A DNA stretch of 64,000 nucleotides, taken from assembly GCA_034440615.1 (NCBI GenBank), contig JAOTOM010002242.1, positions 31,883-95,882 of the forward strand. Direction: 5' to 3'. A model generated the notes under the pieces. The model did not search any database. It saw only the letters and a program-made list of their open reading frames with translations, and was not told the DNA's origin. Positions 1-11,020 of this stretch are shown piece after piece. The position numbers and the translations under genes are program-made. The DNA is from Ashinkailepas kermadecensis (Eukaryota > Arthropoda > Thecostraca > Neolepadidae). How positions within the stretch are numbered: position 1 is the stretch's first letter; each line of letters starts with the position of its first letter.

Positions 1-142
1 CACAGATAATACTTGGCCACCCATCAAGTATGGAGCCTTGATATGCTGCCTACCTACATGCATGATTTTGCACTTATCAAAATTAAATTTCATTTGCCAT
101 TTTTCTGACCACTTCACAAGCTCGTCTAGGTCTTTCTGCAGC
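1..142 (-). pseudogene. CR1-like LINE reverse-transcriptase fragment
   Basis: Read on the minus strand, this stretch stays open and encodes a piece that includes WSEKWQMKFNFDKCKIMHVG. That is the segment just after the catalytic FADD/YADD box in CR1-like non-LTR reverse transcriptases. A related segment lies at 20719-20916 inside the LINE of this window (WQMSFNYDKCKVMHLG). The frame is lost near 142 and the other side is cut by the window edge. The clade assignment is inferred from motif similarity only. This is a dead fragment, not a host gene. Confidence 0.8.
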
Positions 143-518
143 AAGACCTGCTCATTTCAGGTTTAAATTATCTTCCATTTGCAGACTGAACTGGATGGGC
201 CATTGGGTCTCTTATTGAGTCTGGGCGCTTTATAACTTTATATAGGGTGTACCTAGCAGTGGATTCAGCACCTTCCTTCGGGATGTGATACTGATGAGAT
301 TGTCTATGGTAGCACAAGGGGAGTGTGTTATGCAATAGCAAGTGAATTGGTGCTAGATAGGCTGTGATATATAGCTTCCTAGGAACTTGAGATAAGGGAT
401 TGATTAGGGTGAGAGTATGTACATTTTTAGTACCTTTTCCAGACAGGCTTAACCCAGATGGACCCCTGTGGTGGCTCTTATTAAGCCTTTATGACTTGGC
501 ATTTGGTGTTGTCAGGAG
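143..518. other. Unassigned sequence
   Basis: No coding or repeat structure recognised between the two LINE fragments. It may be decayed LINE sequence. Confidence 0.4.
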
Positions 519-960
519 CTAGCGCATCAACGCAAGGGCATGTCTTTTGAGTACGCTATCAACTCGTCTCCATCCCAACTCTCGCAACACCGATGTCACA
601 TGTTCACGTCGGCCTAAGCCACTCATGATACGAGCACTAACATTGATGGCCTTTGGTTTTTCTACGCCGCAGTGCAGCTTCCCCAGACACCGATGCAGTG
701 TCGAGCATGCCAAAAGATTGTCGCTTCGATGAGCATGAGCTTTGTGCCTTTGGCACCCTGTGGCACATTCTAGCCAGGCCGACAAATAGCATGCAACATC
801 GTTGAACGATTGTGGGGATGTGCTTGTCCCATTTCAGATGAGGACTGATGGTAACACCTGGGGCCTCGACACCGAAATAAATTGAAATTTCGTCGCTTCC
901 GAACTGAACTGAAAAGTTGGTGTCGGACCATGAGCAGGGTTGGAGTAAAGGGCAGGGCAT
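519..960 (-). pseudogene. LINE reverse-transcriptase C-terminal fragment, frameshifted
   Basis: The minus strand encodes a typical non-LTR reverse-transcriptase thumb region in two frames. The upstream part (near 960-690) reads GVTISPHLKWDKHIPTIVQR and then LFVGLARMCHRVPK. The downstream part (near 690-519) shifts frame and ends with SGLGRREHVTSVLRELGWRR. A frameshift near 680-700 and further stops show it is inactive. It is not the same copy as the fragment at 1-142, whose motif lies earlier in such proteins, although both sit on the same strand and could be remains of one decayed element. Confidence 0.75.
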
Positions 961-1979
961 AGCATTCTCACTGGATGAAGGAAGGCCAGGTGAATAGCAG
1001 TGCGTAGGAGGGTACATTCACCAGCATATCCTTCCCCAGTGTACACATTGCATTTAACGTTTGGTATGTGTGGAGTCGAGGGAATTGGGAGGAACGTCCA
1101 CCCATAAAGTCAACGCATTAGATGAGGTTATGAGAAAAAGGGTATTTTCCGGTTAAAAGGCAATTAGGCGCTCCACAAGGTTACTCCGAAGGTAAACTTT
1201 TCGGAAATTCAGTAATATACTTGTGGGGCACAAGTACGGTTGTCAGACGGCTTTGAGCAATATTTCATGTATTACAACAAGACACATCCAAAACGTACCA
1301 GTCACTTACAGTTCTTGATTAAATAAACTGCAGCACGTGTCGGCCAGACTGGCCGCGGCGGCACGTGTCTTACAACATGTTGCTCAGGCACGTGCCCCAC
1401 AGGTGGCACGGTCGGTGCTCGGTCTCGGGCCCAGCTCGGTGGACAGATGCGTGCTCATTCGTCCCACACGGTTAGGACAAGTCGACTGTACTCGAAGACC
1501 GCCTGTACCCCCGCCCTCCCCGCCACAAACCGCAGACCGGTGCCGCCGTTGAGAGCCGCAGTCACCTGCAACAGTTGGATTGTCGTTAAGCACTATCCTA
1601 GAGCAAGACAGATCCCCAGCCAGAGACTACGCAGCACTAAACTATAGGTTCTAGCTACCACCTGGCAGTGACGAAATATATGACACATTACTTTGTTAGT
1701 TCACTTTTCCCACCTTCACTATTTTGGAGCATACCCCAGTGGCCAGAACTGACAGCGACGTGAAACTGCACATTTTTGGAAGACAACGGGCTCTGCAACA
1801 TATTCTGGCTATTCCGCTATGATTGTTGGGCTGGAATTATAAACAGGGAAGCAAAAACCAGTTTTTATTCTCACCTAATCTCGTGACCTGGCCCATGGTC
1901 ACCCACAAATTATGGTTGCGTTTTCCTTGGATAAATATCTGCACATAGATGTGCAAAACGAGTAAGCATTTTCTAAGCC
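961..1979. other. Unassigned sequence with a GC-rich E-box patch
   Basis: No gene recognised. A GC-rich patch at about 1330-1640 holds three CACGTG hexamers at 1334-1339, 1362-1367 and 1389-1394, spaced 28 and 27 bp apart. Short open frames on both strands there look like a by-product of GC content. Confidence 0.4.
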
Positions 1980-2014
1980 CTGGTTTGACAGCTCTCAGAG
2001 AGCTGTCAAACCAG
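1980..2014. repeat. Perfect hairpin with 17-bp arms
   Basis: CTGGTTTGACAGCTCTC at 1980-1996 is followed by one base and then its exact reverse complement at 1998-2014. A second perfect hairpin begins five bases later. Confidence 0.95.
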
Positions 2015-2019
2015 CTACC

Positions 2020-2054
2020 CTAAAATGAGACTTCGATAAGAAGTCTCATTTTAG
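2020..2054. repeat. Perfect hairpin with 15-bp arms
   Basis: CTAAAATGAGACTTC (2020-2034), loop GATAA, then the exact reverse complement (2040-2054). A third partial copy of CTAAAATGAG follows near 2063. Confidence 0.95.
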
Positions 2055-2573
2055 ATGAGAAGACTAAAATGAGAAGCGCTGACGACTTTGACATCATCTA
2101 GCTCATGTGGTGGTCATGGGAGGTAGTGCCCCTCAGGGAATACATTGTTGTCCTTATCCCCAATATTGCAAACGTGGCAACACATGGACACCATAGCCTG
2201 CTATTCAGTGCTTTCCCGAGTCCGAAAAATAACACATATGCCTTGGAGGCATGCATTTGAAAAATGTACACCGGAACCTTCATCATGCAGCGACGAATAT
2301 CTGACCCGGTGCACCTGTGGACATATCAAATTGTAGCTCACTCTACCTTGTAGCTCACTCCCATAATCATTCCAGGTTTACTATACATACAAACATTGGC
2401 GTATGTAGGGGTCTTTGGGTCGTGCCCCTCCATCCCTTAGGCGCAAAAGGCCGGTTTACTGGCTCACAGGGCGCCGAAGGCACAAGTGCTGTCCTACAAG
2501 TGGTGTGCCCAAAGCTTGGCTGGGTGTCCCAGATGGATGGAGGATGTCCCCGACCTGAAAACAAAAATCCGTA
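2055..2573. other. Unassigned sequence
   Basis: No recognised gene or repeat. Open frames of up to about 119 codons overlap on both strands without recognisable motifs. Confidence 0.35.
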
Positions 2574-2584
2574 CCGAAGGTCTG

Positions 2585-2772
2585 AAAGGCGCGATGATGG
2601 CCGAGTAGTTAGGATGTTGAGTTCTGGATACAAAGGTTCTGAGTTCAACACTAGCACCGCTCGGGACATTTCCTAATCCCGCGGCCCACGGGCGAAATAG
2701 TGTGGGTGGCGCTATTAGCCGTGATTGTGCATAAAGTGCGTCGTTAACCACCCAATAAGCCAAAAAAAGGTC
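2585..2772 (+). mobile_element. tRNA-headed SINE, copy A
   Basis: The head contains an RNA polymerase III A-box-like TGGCCGAGTAG near 2599 and a B-box-like GAGTTCAACAC near 2641, so it derives from a tRNA whose isotype is uncertain. The body from about 2678 (CCCGCGGCCCACGGGCG ... GCGCTAT ... GTGCGTCGTTAA) aligns with the bodies of the SINEs at 53699-53859 and 59955-60132. The near-identical 11-mers CCGAAGGTCTG (2574-2584) and CCGAAGGTGTG (2773-2783) fit a target-site duplication. The tail is A-rich. The head no longer folds as a clean cloverleaf, so this is not a functional tRNA gene. Confidence 0.7.
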
Positions 2773-2783
2773 CGAAGGTGTGC

Positions 2784-3079
2784 GCCGTAGATCTGCATTA
2801 CGATCCCAAGGCCTGAAATGCCTTCCATGAACTGAAGGTGCACCCCCATGATTGCATTATTTTTCAAAGATTTTCAGCGGGTCCGAGCGCTGCTCTCTCC
2901 TCCCATGTATTTTGCATTGACCAAGTGTGATTGGTAATTGATATATCTATGTTATCGCTGGAATATTTGAAACCAGGTGTATATGATTAACTGACGAAAT
3001 TGTTTCCTTCGCTGTGAAACTATTGCAAAATTATGTTTTATGGGATTATCATATCATGAATTATGTTTTTTTAAATCAT
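2784..3079. other. Unassigned sequence
   Basis: AT-rich spacer between the SINE and the TTAA element. Nothing recognised. Confidence 0.35.
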
Positions 3080-3083
3080 TTAT

Positions 3084-4034
3084 CACGCGCCCTGGAGGGC
3101 CTCTGAAAATTATGCGCACCGGAGGGGGGGGCGGATTCCGCCCCCCCCCCTAAGATCTCGGCTCCTAGTAAAGCTGGAGGAACGAAATTCACATGGTGGA
3201 TTGGGTATGGTAGTGAACTCTATTGGGTGCAAATTTCATGACCTTAGGTCAATATCTTCAAGGTCAAATGAGGTCAAATTGGAAAAATTTGCTGGTTTTG
3301 TGTGGCTTGGCTTGTCATCGTTATGGATCGCTGTGTTTGTGTTTAAATGCCTCAAAATGGGCATCCGTGATGTTTTGGACATTACTAATGATGCAATGCA
3401 GATGCTAGATCCAACATTTGACCTCAGGTCACCTATGTAGTACCACTTTGTCAGGTCAGTTACCTGTTCCAGTTACCGGAACCGGGCCGCCCGCCCGACT
3501 GCTCCGTCGGGCAGCTCGGAGCAATCGGCTTCGTGAAGAAAGGAGTGAAGTGCATGAATAAAGTATGGAAAAGTACATGAATAAAGTATGGAAACGCAAT
3601 GACAAACAGTACAAATTACAAACAGTAGTGCATTTATGACAACATTCCAGTTGATCAAGTTTGGTTCCATTAACCTGTCATGAACTTGACCTGACTTGAC
3701 CTCGGTCACCTAACATGACTTTGAAGCTATATAGCATACAAATATACATCAAACAACTCGCTAGTGTTGTCAAGAACACTTCCCCTTTGCGAGTATACGG
3801 GAAGCGCATCAGCGCTGATTTTTGTGGTCTGGCGCTATAATTGTTTTACTTTAACGGTCCCTAACTTGAAAAAAAAAATCGGCCGATTTCCATTTTTCTT
3901 GCTTTAAGCGACTCATTGTTCATTTCTAAGCAGGTACGCAGAAAATCGCGCATATCTACCGGTAAAATCTGCAGTTATTTGCGAAAAACCGGAGGGGTGG
4001 GCGGATTTCGCCTCCCCCCCCTCCAGTGCGCGTG
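3084..4034 (+). mobile_element. TTAA-flanked non-autonomous element, family 1, copy 1
   Basis: The ends are CACGCGCCCTGGAGGG at 3084 and CTCCAGTGCGCGTG at 4021-4034, flanked by TTAT (mutated TTAA) at 3080-3083 and TTAA at 4035-4038. A G/C palindrome lies just inside the left end, followed by TAAGATCTC. The interior carries AGGTCA half-sites: an everted pair at 3239-3251, a DR4 at 3261-3276 preceded by TC so that it reads TCAAGGTCA, another everted pair at 3419-3431, a single site at 3453-3458, and a DR4 of the reverse half-site at 3687-3702. There is no long coding frame, so it must be moved by a transposase in trans. TTAA targets are used by the piggyBac and Kolobok superfamilies, and the terminal bases here do not decide between them. 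Confidence 0.9.
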
Positions 4035-4038
4035 TTAA

Positions 4039-5402
4039 TATGGGGTCTTTGAGTCCAGTGACTCCCTGTGCTGCGAAACGCTGACATATGAGACCCGTAG
4101 TTCATAATTTGGTAAAACGTACTATCTGGGGTCGGCCAGGAGTGTCGCATCAGGCCGACGTGGGCCCAACAGAGTTGTACTGATAGTTCTGAGGTGTTAG
4201 GTGTCGTCTGCAGAGCCCTGACCCATGACCCCGAGCGGTGGGGCGACGAGTGGGCTGCTAGTGGGAAACTGAAGGGGGATGCTGGGCTGCCGTCTCAGCC
4301 AACAAAGCAACTAATATGATTAGTTGATTGGTTAGGTATCTGTCGAATCAAGAGCACGTCGGGTGACTCATAGGTATTAGTGTCACTGACAGTGGCCATA
4401 ACCTACACCGGAAGTGGGCTGAGCGCAGCGCAAGCATGAATTCTGAGCGGCAGAAAGTGAGTTGTTCTTCTTCCAGAAGAGACTACGCACCGAAACAGTC
4501 ATGGCAAGGACATGCATATTGTGCATTCAGCAGTGGCATGCATGGCGCACGGGGCAACTGTTGGGGGGCCTGGTGTACGGGGTCAAGTTTGCCTCGCATA
4601 GATGCCTGAAAATGTGGATAGTTCCACAACTGCAGTGCAGATGTCGCCCAGAAAACCTCTCTAGGGCAGAATGAGTGAATGCAAAGTATAATCCCCCTCG
4701 TTAAGTACCTACATACTTTTTCATTCTATTTTTGCTGCCAACTTCAAAATGCCCTTGAAGTATGCAGGAGAAGTTCCCTTCAGGGGTATAGCATTGTAAC
4801 ATTGGGAAGGCAATCGGTATTATTGCGCTTTAGGGTATTCACGAGGTAAGCTTCCATACATTTTACCTCCATGAAGCAAACAAAAGAGCCAAGATTGGTT
4901 AGGCTAAGTAAGGTTATCATTTTTTATTTAGGAAATATTCTAAATTGGGTTTGAAATTTTACAAAAATGGTTCAATTACGTTGGGTTTTTAAATCGATGC
5001 TTTTAAGAACGAAAGATTGTTTGTATTTTACCATTTAAAAAAATCCTGATATGGGATGCCAGGCTAGGTTAGGTTAGGTCATGTTGCAATTTTTATTCTT
5101 TAGCATCATTTTTGTATGCTATATTACCCCTATTCAACAGTCTTCATTTCGAAAATTCGGGTTGGCAACCCCCGCCTTCTCCGCTGATTTCAAATACGCT
5201 ACTGCATGGGAATAACAAAATGATAGGAACTGAAAGCATGTCAGGGGGAGTGGTTGGTATCGCCCTGCCCTCCGACTGGTCTCCATTAGAACCGGAAAGG
5301 CTCGTCAGATGCCACGTATTTGATTTTCATAATCTTGTTCCTAACACTTCTGAGATTTGTGTGAAAGCATGACTGACAATATATGTTTTTCTTTCCTAGC
5401 CT
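4039..5402. other. Unassigned sequence with TTAGG-like tract
   Basis: No gene recognised. A degenerate arthropod telomere-like run (GGCTAGGTTAGGTTAGG) lies at 5062-5079. Confidence 0.4.
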
Positions 5403-5897
5403 TACGCTTTTTCCACCCCACCCCAGTGTTAAAATAATGGTTTTTAGTTAGGTGTGAGATGTCGAAACGAGCACAGTAGGATGTCGAAATTTGTCATGAA
5501 ATTAGTGTCATTTGAAATGCTTTTGATGTCTTTCAGACTCAAATTTGAGCCAATGGTTGTACCTTCATCAATTGTTTTGATATTCATATGTTAGGAAGAG
5601 CTATATTCTGGATAGCGAGGAAAAAAACTTATTCTATACACTGGTGCCGTATGCCATATCGCATTATGGATAATCCCTTTACCTGAAATTGTGCATTGCT
5701 AAATGTTCGTGTATCTCCATCCCTTATCGAAAGCATAATCATGACACTGAACAAACGAGGTAATGTTAGAAAGGAGACACGAAGACTTCATAAGCACGCA
5801 TCAAGAAGCAGGATGTCGATACTTCTTGGAAAAGGATGTCGATTGAGTGTTCAGAAAGTGGTAAATTCCACCCTATTTTACCAATAATTTAACACTG
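5403..5897 (+). repeat. Unnamed interspersed repeat, uninterrupted copy
   Basis: This roughly 495-bp stretch matches the reverse complement of 41281-42690 on both sides of the TTAA element in that copy. Shared landmarks include ATGGTTTTTAGTTAGGTGTG at the left and ACTCAAATTTGAGCCAATGG in the middle. Here the position of the insertion is unbroken: the target reads TTGA at 5512-5515. No coding frame is convincing. The repeat class is unknown. Confidence 0.85.
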
Positions 5898-7427
5898 CCC
5901 CACCCCCACAACCTGCCTAGTCTCCTGACCAAGGAAAGCTTCGTAGAAGCTCCTCACACCTACTATTTAGCAGCAAAGGCACAGCCAAGCGCGGGCCCGG
6001 CCCCACCCCGTCCTTAGGAGCAAACAAATACAATAGTTGGAAGCGATTTTGAGATTTTCACAAGGCCAAAACAGAATGTTCCGCGCTAAAAGCAGCCTCT
6101 GTTTCATGATGCGTTTTGATTGGGTGCCCCTGAACAAAATTATCTCCGTATCCCTGTTTAGCAGCTCTACTCACTTTCAGTTCAAATGAAGCCCATTTAA
6201 GGCGAGCATCTACTATCAATATACTATCCAACCAAAATCAAAATGTACTGTCTACTTTGCCACAAGAGTCATCCCCGCAAGTATACGAACGTCAACCCCT
6301 TCAGACAAAGCCCAGTTATCCCATCATTAACCCCCAGGCCCTTGAGTACCACTCGGTACTCGCTCCCACCATTGGAGGATTGGAGGATTGAAGGAATCAT
6401 GTCACCATACATCTAGTCCCAGTGTCAACTATGCTGCCACTCAGGGTCTTGCATGCTTCTGCAGTTTTCTCCGACCTACCACTGCTTACATCGTTAACTT
6501 CTGCAATGACTGATACTGTTATAACACACATACCACTACTCTACAATCCGAATCCCCTCTAGCCTAATGCTAATACTCTACTCCCCTTCTAGCCTAACAC
6601 CCACAGAGGCCGCCGATCTAGAAGTCTTGCATGGGGAGCAATTACAAATATCCGATTTGGAAGAAACCTCATTAGACATGAACATGCTTCGGGTCTGCTT
6701 AAGACAATATATCTCATAAAATGTTCTTAGATTTCGAGAAAATTTCATTCTAGTGCAAATCTTCATTCAAAATTGGTGGGGGAGACATGATCCCCTTAAC
6801 CTCCCTGGATATGCTCCTGGATTATCAATATCATTAGCTTAGGCTCTCGAGAAACATTTTAGAGTCTGCCTAGCTGAGTTATTGTTACAAAACCCTCTAT
6901 CCAAAGACCTAACCCTCGAATCCCATATGACGAGAAAAATAACAACTGCTCACAGTGGCGCAGTCAAGATTTTCCCAAGGGACGGGGCGAATCCCCCCCC
7001 AAAAAAAAACACAAAAAATAACGTGCTGAAAGCTTCCGCGCAGAGCGCTCTGAAAATGTATGGTTTCGCGTGGTGAAAATCTCAACATATCGCTTCATAG
7101 GGTGTATTGTTTAGTGCTAATGGGTGCAGAGGTGGTGCCGCCTTGTCTGCGCCTCTAACTGCCGTGGATTGCTTTGACTGAATGTGGCTTTAGCATCCAC
7201 ATTCATAATGCTATGAAATATGTTCCGAACATAAGTACCTGGGCCACTCCGCCATCATTTTGATGTTAACGTAATTGATACTGCTTTATTAAAAAAAAAC
7301 ATATTGCGCCAATTATGGCCTCCCTTGGATCCGCCATTGACATATTAGGCTCAAAATAAGCATTTCAGCAGATAAGTAAGGTGGTATGAACAGTTGCATT
7401 ACAAATTATGGTCGCTGAACAACCAGA
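5898..7427. other. Unassigned sequence
   Basis: No gene recognised. CAGTGGCG at 6953-6960, followed by a C-rich and an A-rich run, matches a terminal motif seen at several repeats in this window. Confidence 0.35.
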
Positions 7428-7719
7428 GGCCAATTTCACTTACATCACAAGATGTGTAATCACACCGAATTTGGTGTTAATACACCTTTAGGCAATCTTA
7501 TTTGATTATATTAAATTTCATAATATGCATTTAATTGCTTATATTTAATCTTATTTAATATTTAAGTAAACAACAACTGACCGGCAGTCAGCTAACAATG
7601 ACTTAAATACCTTGTTGATATAAAGAACGTGTGAGGGGTAATACTTGAAGGCTACCTAAAGGTGTATTCACGCCAAATTCGGTGTGAATACACCGCTCGT
7701 GCTGTTTGTGAAATTAGCC
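7428..7719. mobile_element. Inverted-repeat element (MITE-like), 292 bp
   Basis: The left end begins GGCCAATTTCAC and the right end is GTGAAATTAGCC. The inverted arms extend about 65 bp and include CACACCGAATTTGG on the left, matched by CCAAATTCGGTGTG on the right. Each arm also holds a smaller palindrome built on GGTGTATTCAC. The centre is AT-rich and noncoding. I could not find a clear target-site duplication, so the superfamily is undetermined. Confidence 0.8.
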
Positions 7720-8595
7720 TAAGAATATACAAATGCACTTCCTCTTCCTAAGCTTTCCAATAGTATGTCAGAAGTGCCTTCCAGAATCCACTCCTGGAGC
7801 CGCCTGCGATATAGTTACGAAATTAAAATTTCGGCACGATGTAGCGGTAAGGAAGACATGAATATTCACCGAATTCCATGCTCTCACACCAAGGTACGCA
7901 ACAACAGGCGTAAAGCTACAAGGAGCCAGAATCTTCCTTACCGGAAGAGGCCTAATATAATGAAGCCCATGAAGGTGCTTGAACAGCCACAAATAGACAC
8001 AAAACTCCGCCCCTCCCACTATCATGGAATCTACTGGCATAATGCAAATGCCGAATACATCAACACATTACGTTGGTTTCACCTAAACAACACTCACCTT
8101 TCAATTCTGTCCAAATACTGTCCTGACTTGAGTAAGCTGCAACCACGATCGCGCCGTGCACCTCGCTGCAAACACGACCTTGTCGCGTCCGCCAATCCGG
8201 TGTAGAGGTGGACAGAGCTACGTTCAAGCCTGTACTTTGTCCTCGTCGTGGGCACACGACCCAACTGTATTTATATTTTGTAAGTGCATGGTATTTGAGC
8301 TAAAACTACAAATAATGTGGTACAATTTCATTTTGTTGCATCTCGTCCAAAATTTAATTCCATTTAATTGCATTTCCATATGACAAGTAGCAAGTACCGA
8401 AGGAAGTACTCATTCGTCCCACACCATGAATTCGATCATCACTAAATCTTTCAGCTTGCTCACACTTTATCTGCAGAGTACACACACACACACTTGCTAG
8501 ACACACACGGTCACAAATATGGTGAAAACCGAGGATAACGAGAAAACCCGGCAGGAGACTGGTAAGCATCTGACAATGCTTCAGACGAAGTTTGA
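7720..8595. other. Unassigned sequence
   Basis: An open frame of 146 codons at 7765-8205 (+) and overlapping minus frames show no recognised domain. No gene is called. Confidence 0.35.
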
Positions 8596-8693
8596 ATACC
8601 GAGGACGTCAAAAACGTCCTCGGTATACACCCAACGTCCTCGGTTCCCAGGTGTGCAAACAGAAAACGGCCTCGGTATACACCAATTACAAGT

Positions 8694-8735
<42 letters not shown>
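8596..8735. repeat. Hairpin plus CCTCGGTATACACC repeats plus (CA)n
   Basis: ATACCGAGGACGT (8596-8608) and its reverse complement (8614-8626) form a perfect 13-bp hairpin with a five-base loop. CCTCGG recurs twice downstream, the second time as CCTCGGTATACACC, and a (CA)n microsatellite follows at about 8694-8735. The long Cys-Val frame on the minus strand is only a translation of the (CA)n tract. Confidence 0.85.
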
Positions 8736-8738
<3 letters not shown>

Positions 8739-9070
8739 TGATGTGAGCGTGTGTTCAGATATGGTGGTCGAGACAGACCTCACCATCGACTGAGAGGCTG
8801 TGCTCGACGTCGACTTTTCCGTTTGGCCACCAGCCAATGACTTTCAGCAACCGGGTTGCAGTGTGTCGAGACTTTGAGGCTCGCAACTGTTCCCTTCCAT
8901 GCTTCTTCAGTTATCTTCTCAATTTCCTGTCTAATTGTTATCTAGTTTTCTTCCTCTTCTTCCATAACCAAACTTATTTCCATTTGCGGTCTATCGACGA
9001 ATAGCTTCTCCAATAAACGTTTCACTATCTTATCAATGATATACTTCTGTTTTGCAGCACATTTCTTCCC
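8736..9070. other. Unassigned sequence
   Basis: Nothing recognised in this spacer. Confidence 0.35.
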
Positions 9071-9074
9071 TTAA

Positions 9075-9829
9075 CACGCGCCCTGGAGGGCCTCTGAAAA
9101 TTACGCGCACACTGGAGGGGGGGGGGCGGATTCCGCCCCCCCCCCTACCCTAAGATCTCGGCTGCTATTAAAGCTAGAGGAACGAAATTCGTAGGGTGGA
9201 TGGGTACGATAGGGAACTCTATCGTGTGCAAATTTGATGACATTTGGTCAATATCTTCAAGGTCAAATGAGGTCACATTTGTCAAAATTTTCTTGTTTTG
9301 CATGGCTTGGCTTGTCATTGTTATGGAGCGTTGTGATTGTGTTTAAATGCTCCAAAATGAGCATCAATGATGTTTTAGACATTACTAATGATGCAATACA
9401 GATGCTAGACCCGACATTTGACCTCAGGTTACCTATACAGCAGCAATTTATCAGGTCAGTTTCCTGTTCCAGCTACCGGAACCGGGCCGCCCGCCGGACT
9501 GCTCGGTCGGGCAGCTCGGCGCAATCGGCTTCGGGAAGAAAGGAGTGAAGTACATGAATAAAGTATGGAAACGCAATGACAAACAGTACAAATGACAAAC
9601 AGTAGTGCATTTATGACAACATTCCAGTTGAACAAGTTTGGTTCGATTAACTTGTCATGAACTTGACCTGACTTGACCACGGTGACCTAACATGACCTTG
9701 AAACTATATAGCATATCAATATACATCAAACAAGTCGCTAGTGTTGTCAAGAACACTTCCTTTTTGCGAATATACGGGAAGCGCACCAGCGCCGATTTTT
9801 GTGGTCTGGTGCTAAGAAAGTTTTGGACC
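9075..9829 (+). mobile_element. TTAA element family 1, copy 2a, truncated at its internal TTAA
   Basis: It starts with CACGCGCCCTGGAGGG directly after TTAA (9071-9074) and follows copy 1 through the interior, including the DR4 and everted AGGTCA sites. It stops at the internal sequence GGACC-TTAA, where complete copies continue with CGGYCCCTAAC. A complete copy begins exactly at that TTAA. The 3' tail of this copy is missing. Confidence 0.9.
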
Positions 9830-9833
9830 TTAA

Positions 9834-10756
9834 CACGCGCCCTGGAGGGCCTCTGAGAATTACGCGCACTGGAGGGGGGGGGGCGGATTCCGCCCCCCTC
9901 CTAAGATCTCGGCTCCTAGTAAAGCTGGAGGAACGAAATTCGCAGGGTGGATGGGCACGGTAGTGACCTCTATTGTGTGCAATTTTCGTGACCTTAGGTC
10001 AATATCTTCAAGGTCAAATGAGGTCAGATTGGCAAAATTTTCCGGTTTTGCGTGGCTTGGCTTGTCATCGTTATGGATCGCTGTGATTGTGTTTAAATGC
10101 TCAAAAATGGGCATCAATGATGTTTTGGACATTACTAATGATGCAATGCAGATGATAGACCCAACATTTGACCTCAGGTCACCTATATAGCACCACTTTA
10201 TCAGGTCAGTTACCTGTTCCAGTTACCGGAACCGGACGCCCGCCCGAATGCTCCGTCGGGCAGCTCAGAGCAATCGGCTTCGTGAACAAGGGAGTGAAGT
10301 ACATGAATAAAGTATGGAAACGCAATGACAAACAGTACAAATGACAACCAGTAGTGCATTTATGGCAACATTCCAGTTGATCAAGTTTGGTTCCATTAAC
10401 CTGTCATGAACTTGACCTGACTTGACCTTAGTGACCTAACATGACCTTGAAACTATACAGCATATCAATATGCATCAAACAACTCCCTAGTGTTGCCTAG
10501 AACACTTCCCTTTTGTCAGTATACTGGGAGCGCATCTGCGCCGATTTTTGTGGTCTGGCGCTATAACATTTTTTGACTTTAGCGGCCCCTAACTTGAAAA
10601 ATTTTCGGCCGATTTCCATTTTTGTTACTTTAAACGACGCGCCGGTCATTTCGAAGCAGGTACGTAGAAAATCGCGTATATCGACCGGTAAAATCTGCAG
10701 TTATGTACGAAAAACCGGAGGGGTGGGCGGATTTCGCCCCCCCTTCAGTGCGCGTG
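9834..10756 (+). mobile_element. TTAA element family 1, copy 2b, complete
   Basis: A complete 923-bp copy, flanked by TTAA at 9830-9833 and 10757-10760. It has both characteristic ends, the subterminal G/C palindrome followed by TAAGATCTC, and the nuclear-receptor-like half-site clusters. It matches copy 4 (41675-42597) in length. It has no coding frame beyond short chance ones. Confidence 0.93.
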
Positions 10757-10828
10757 TTAAATCTATGTGACATTTGGCATCTTCAAACAGCAGGAACTAT
10801 TTCAGTTCAAGCTCGATTATATCGGGTT

Positions 10829-11020
10829 ACACAGGCTCTTGGTTGACCTCTCTAATATAACTTTATCAATTCCCCTTCCTCTATGATATTACTGGATCCG
10901 TGCCTGTCAAGTGCAATCTCGCGGGCTTAAAATGCCTATTCAGTCCGTGTTCGGAATTCATTACACTTAACAGGTGCAGATACACGTTCCGTATTCCAAA
11001 TAGCGCTGTTCGGTTCAGGG
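10829..11020 (+). repeat. Direct duplication, unit A
   Basis: Shares ACAGGCTCTTG, TTCGGAATT and AACAGGTGCAGATA with unit B at 11261-11475, in the same order and orientation with many substitutions. It looks like an old segmental duplication. There is no coding signal. Confidence 0.7.

Noticed and set aside
7765..8205. 146-codon frame
   Set aside because: No recognised motif, and a 90-codon frame overlaps it on the opposite strand.
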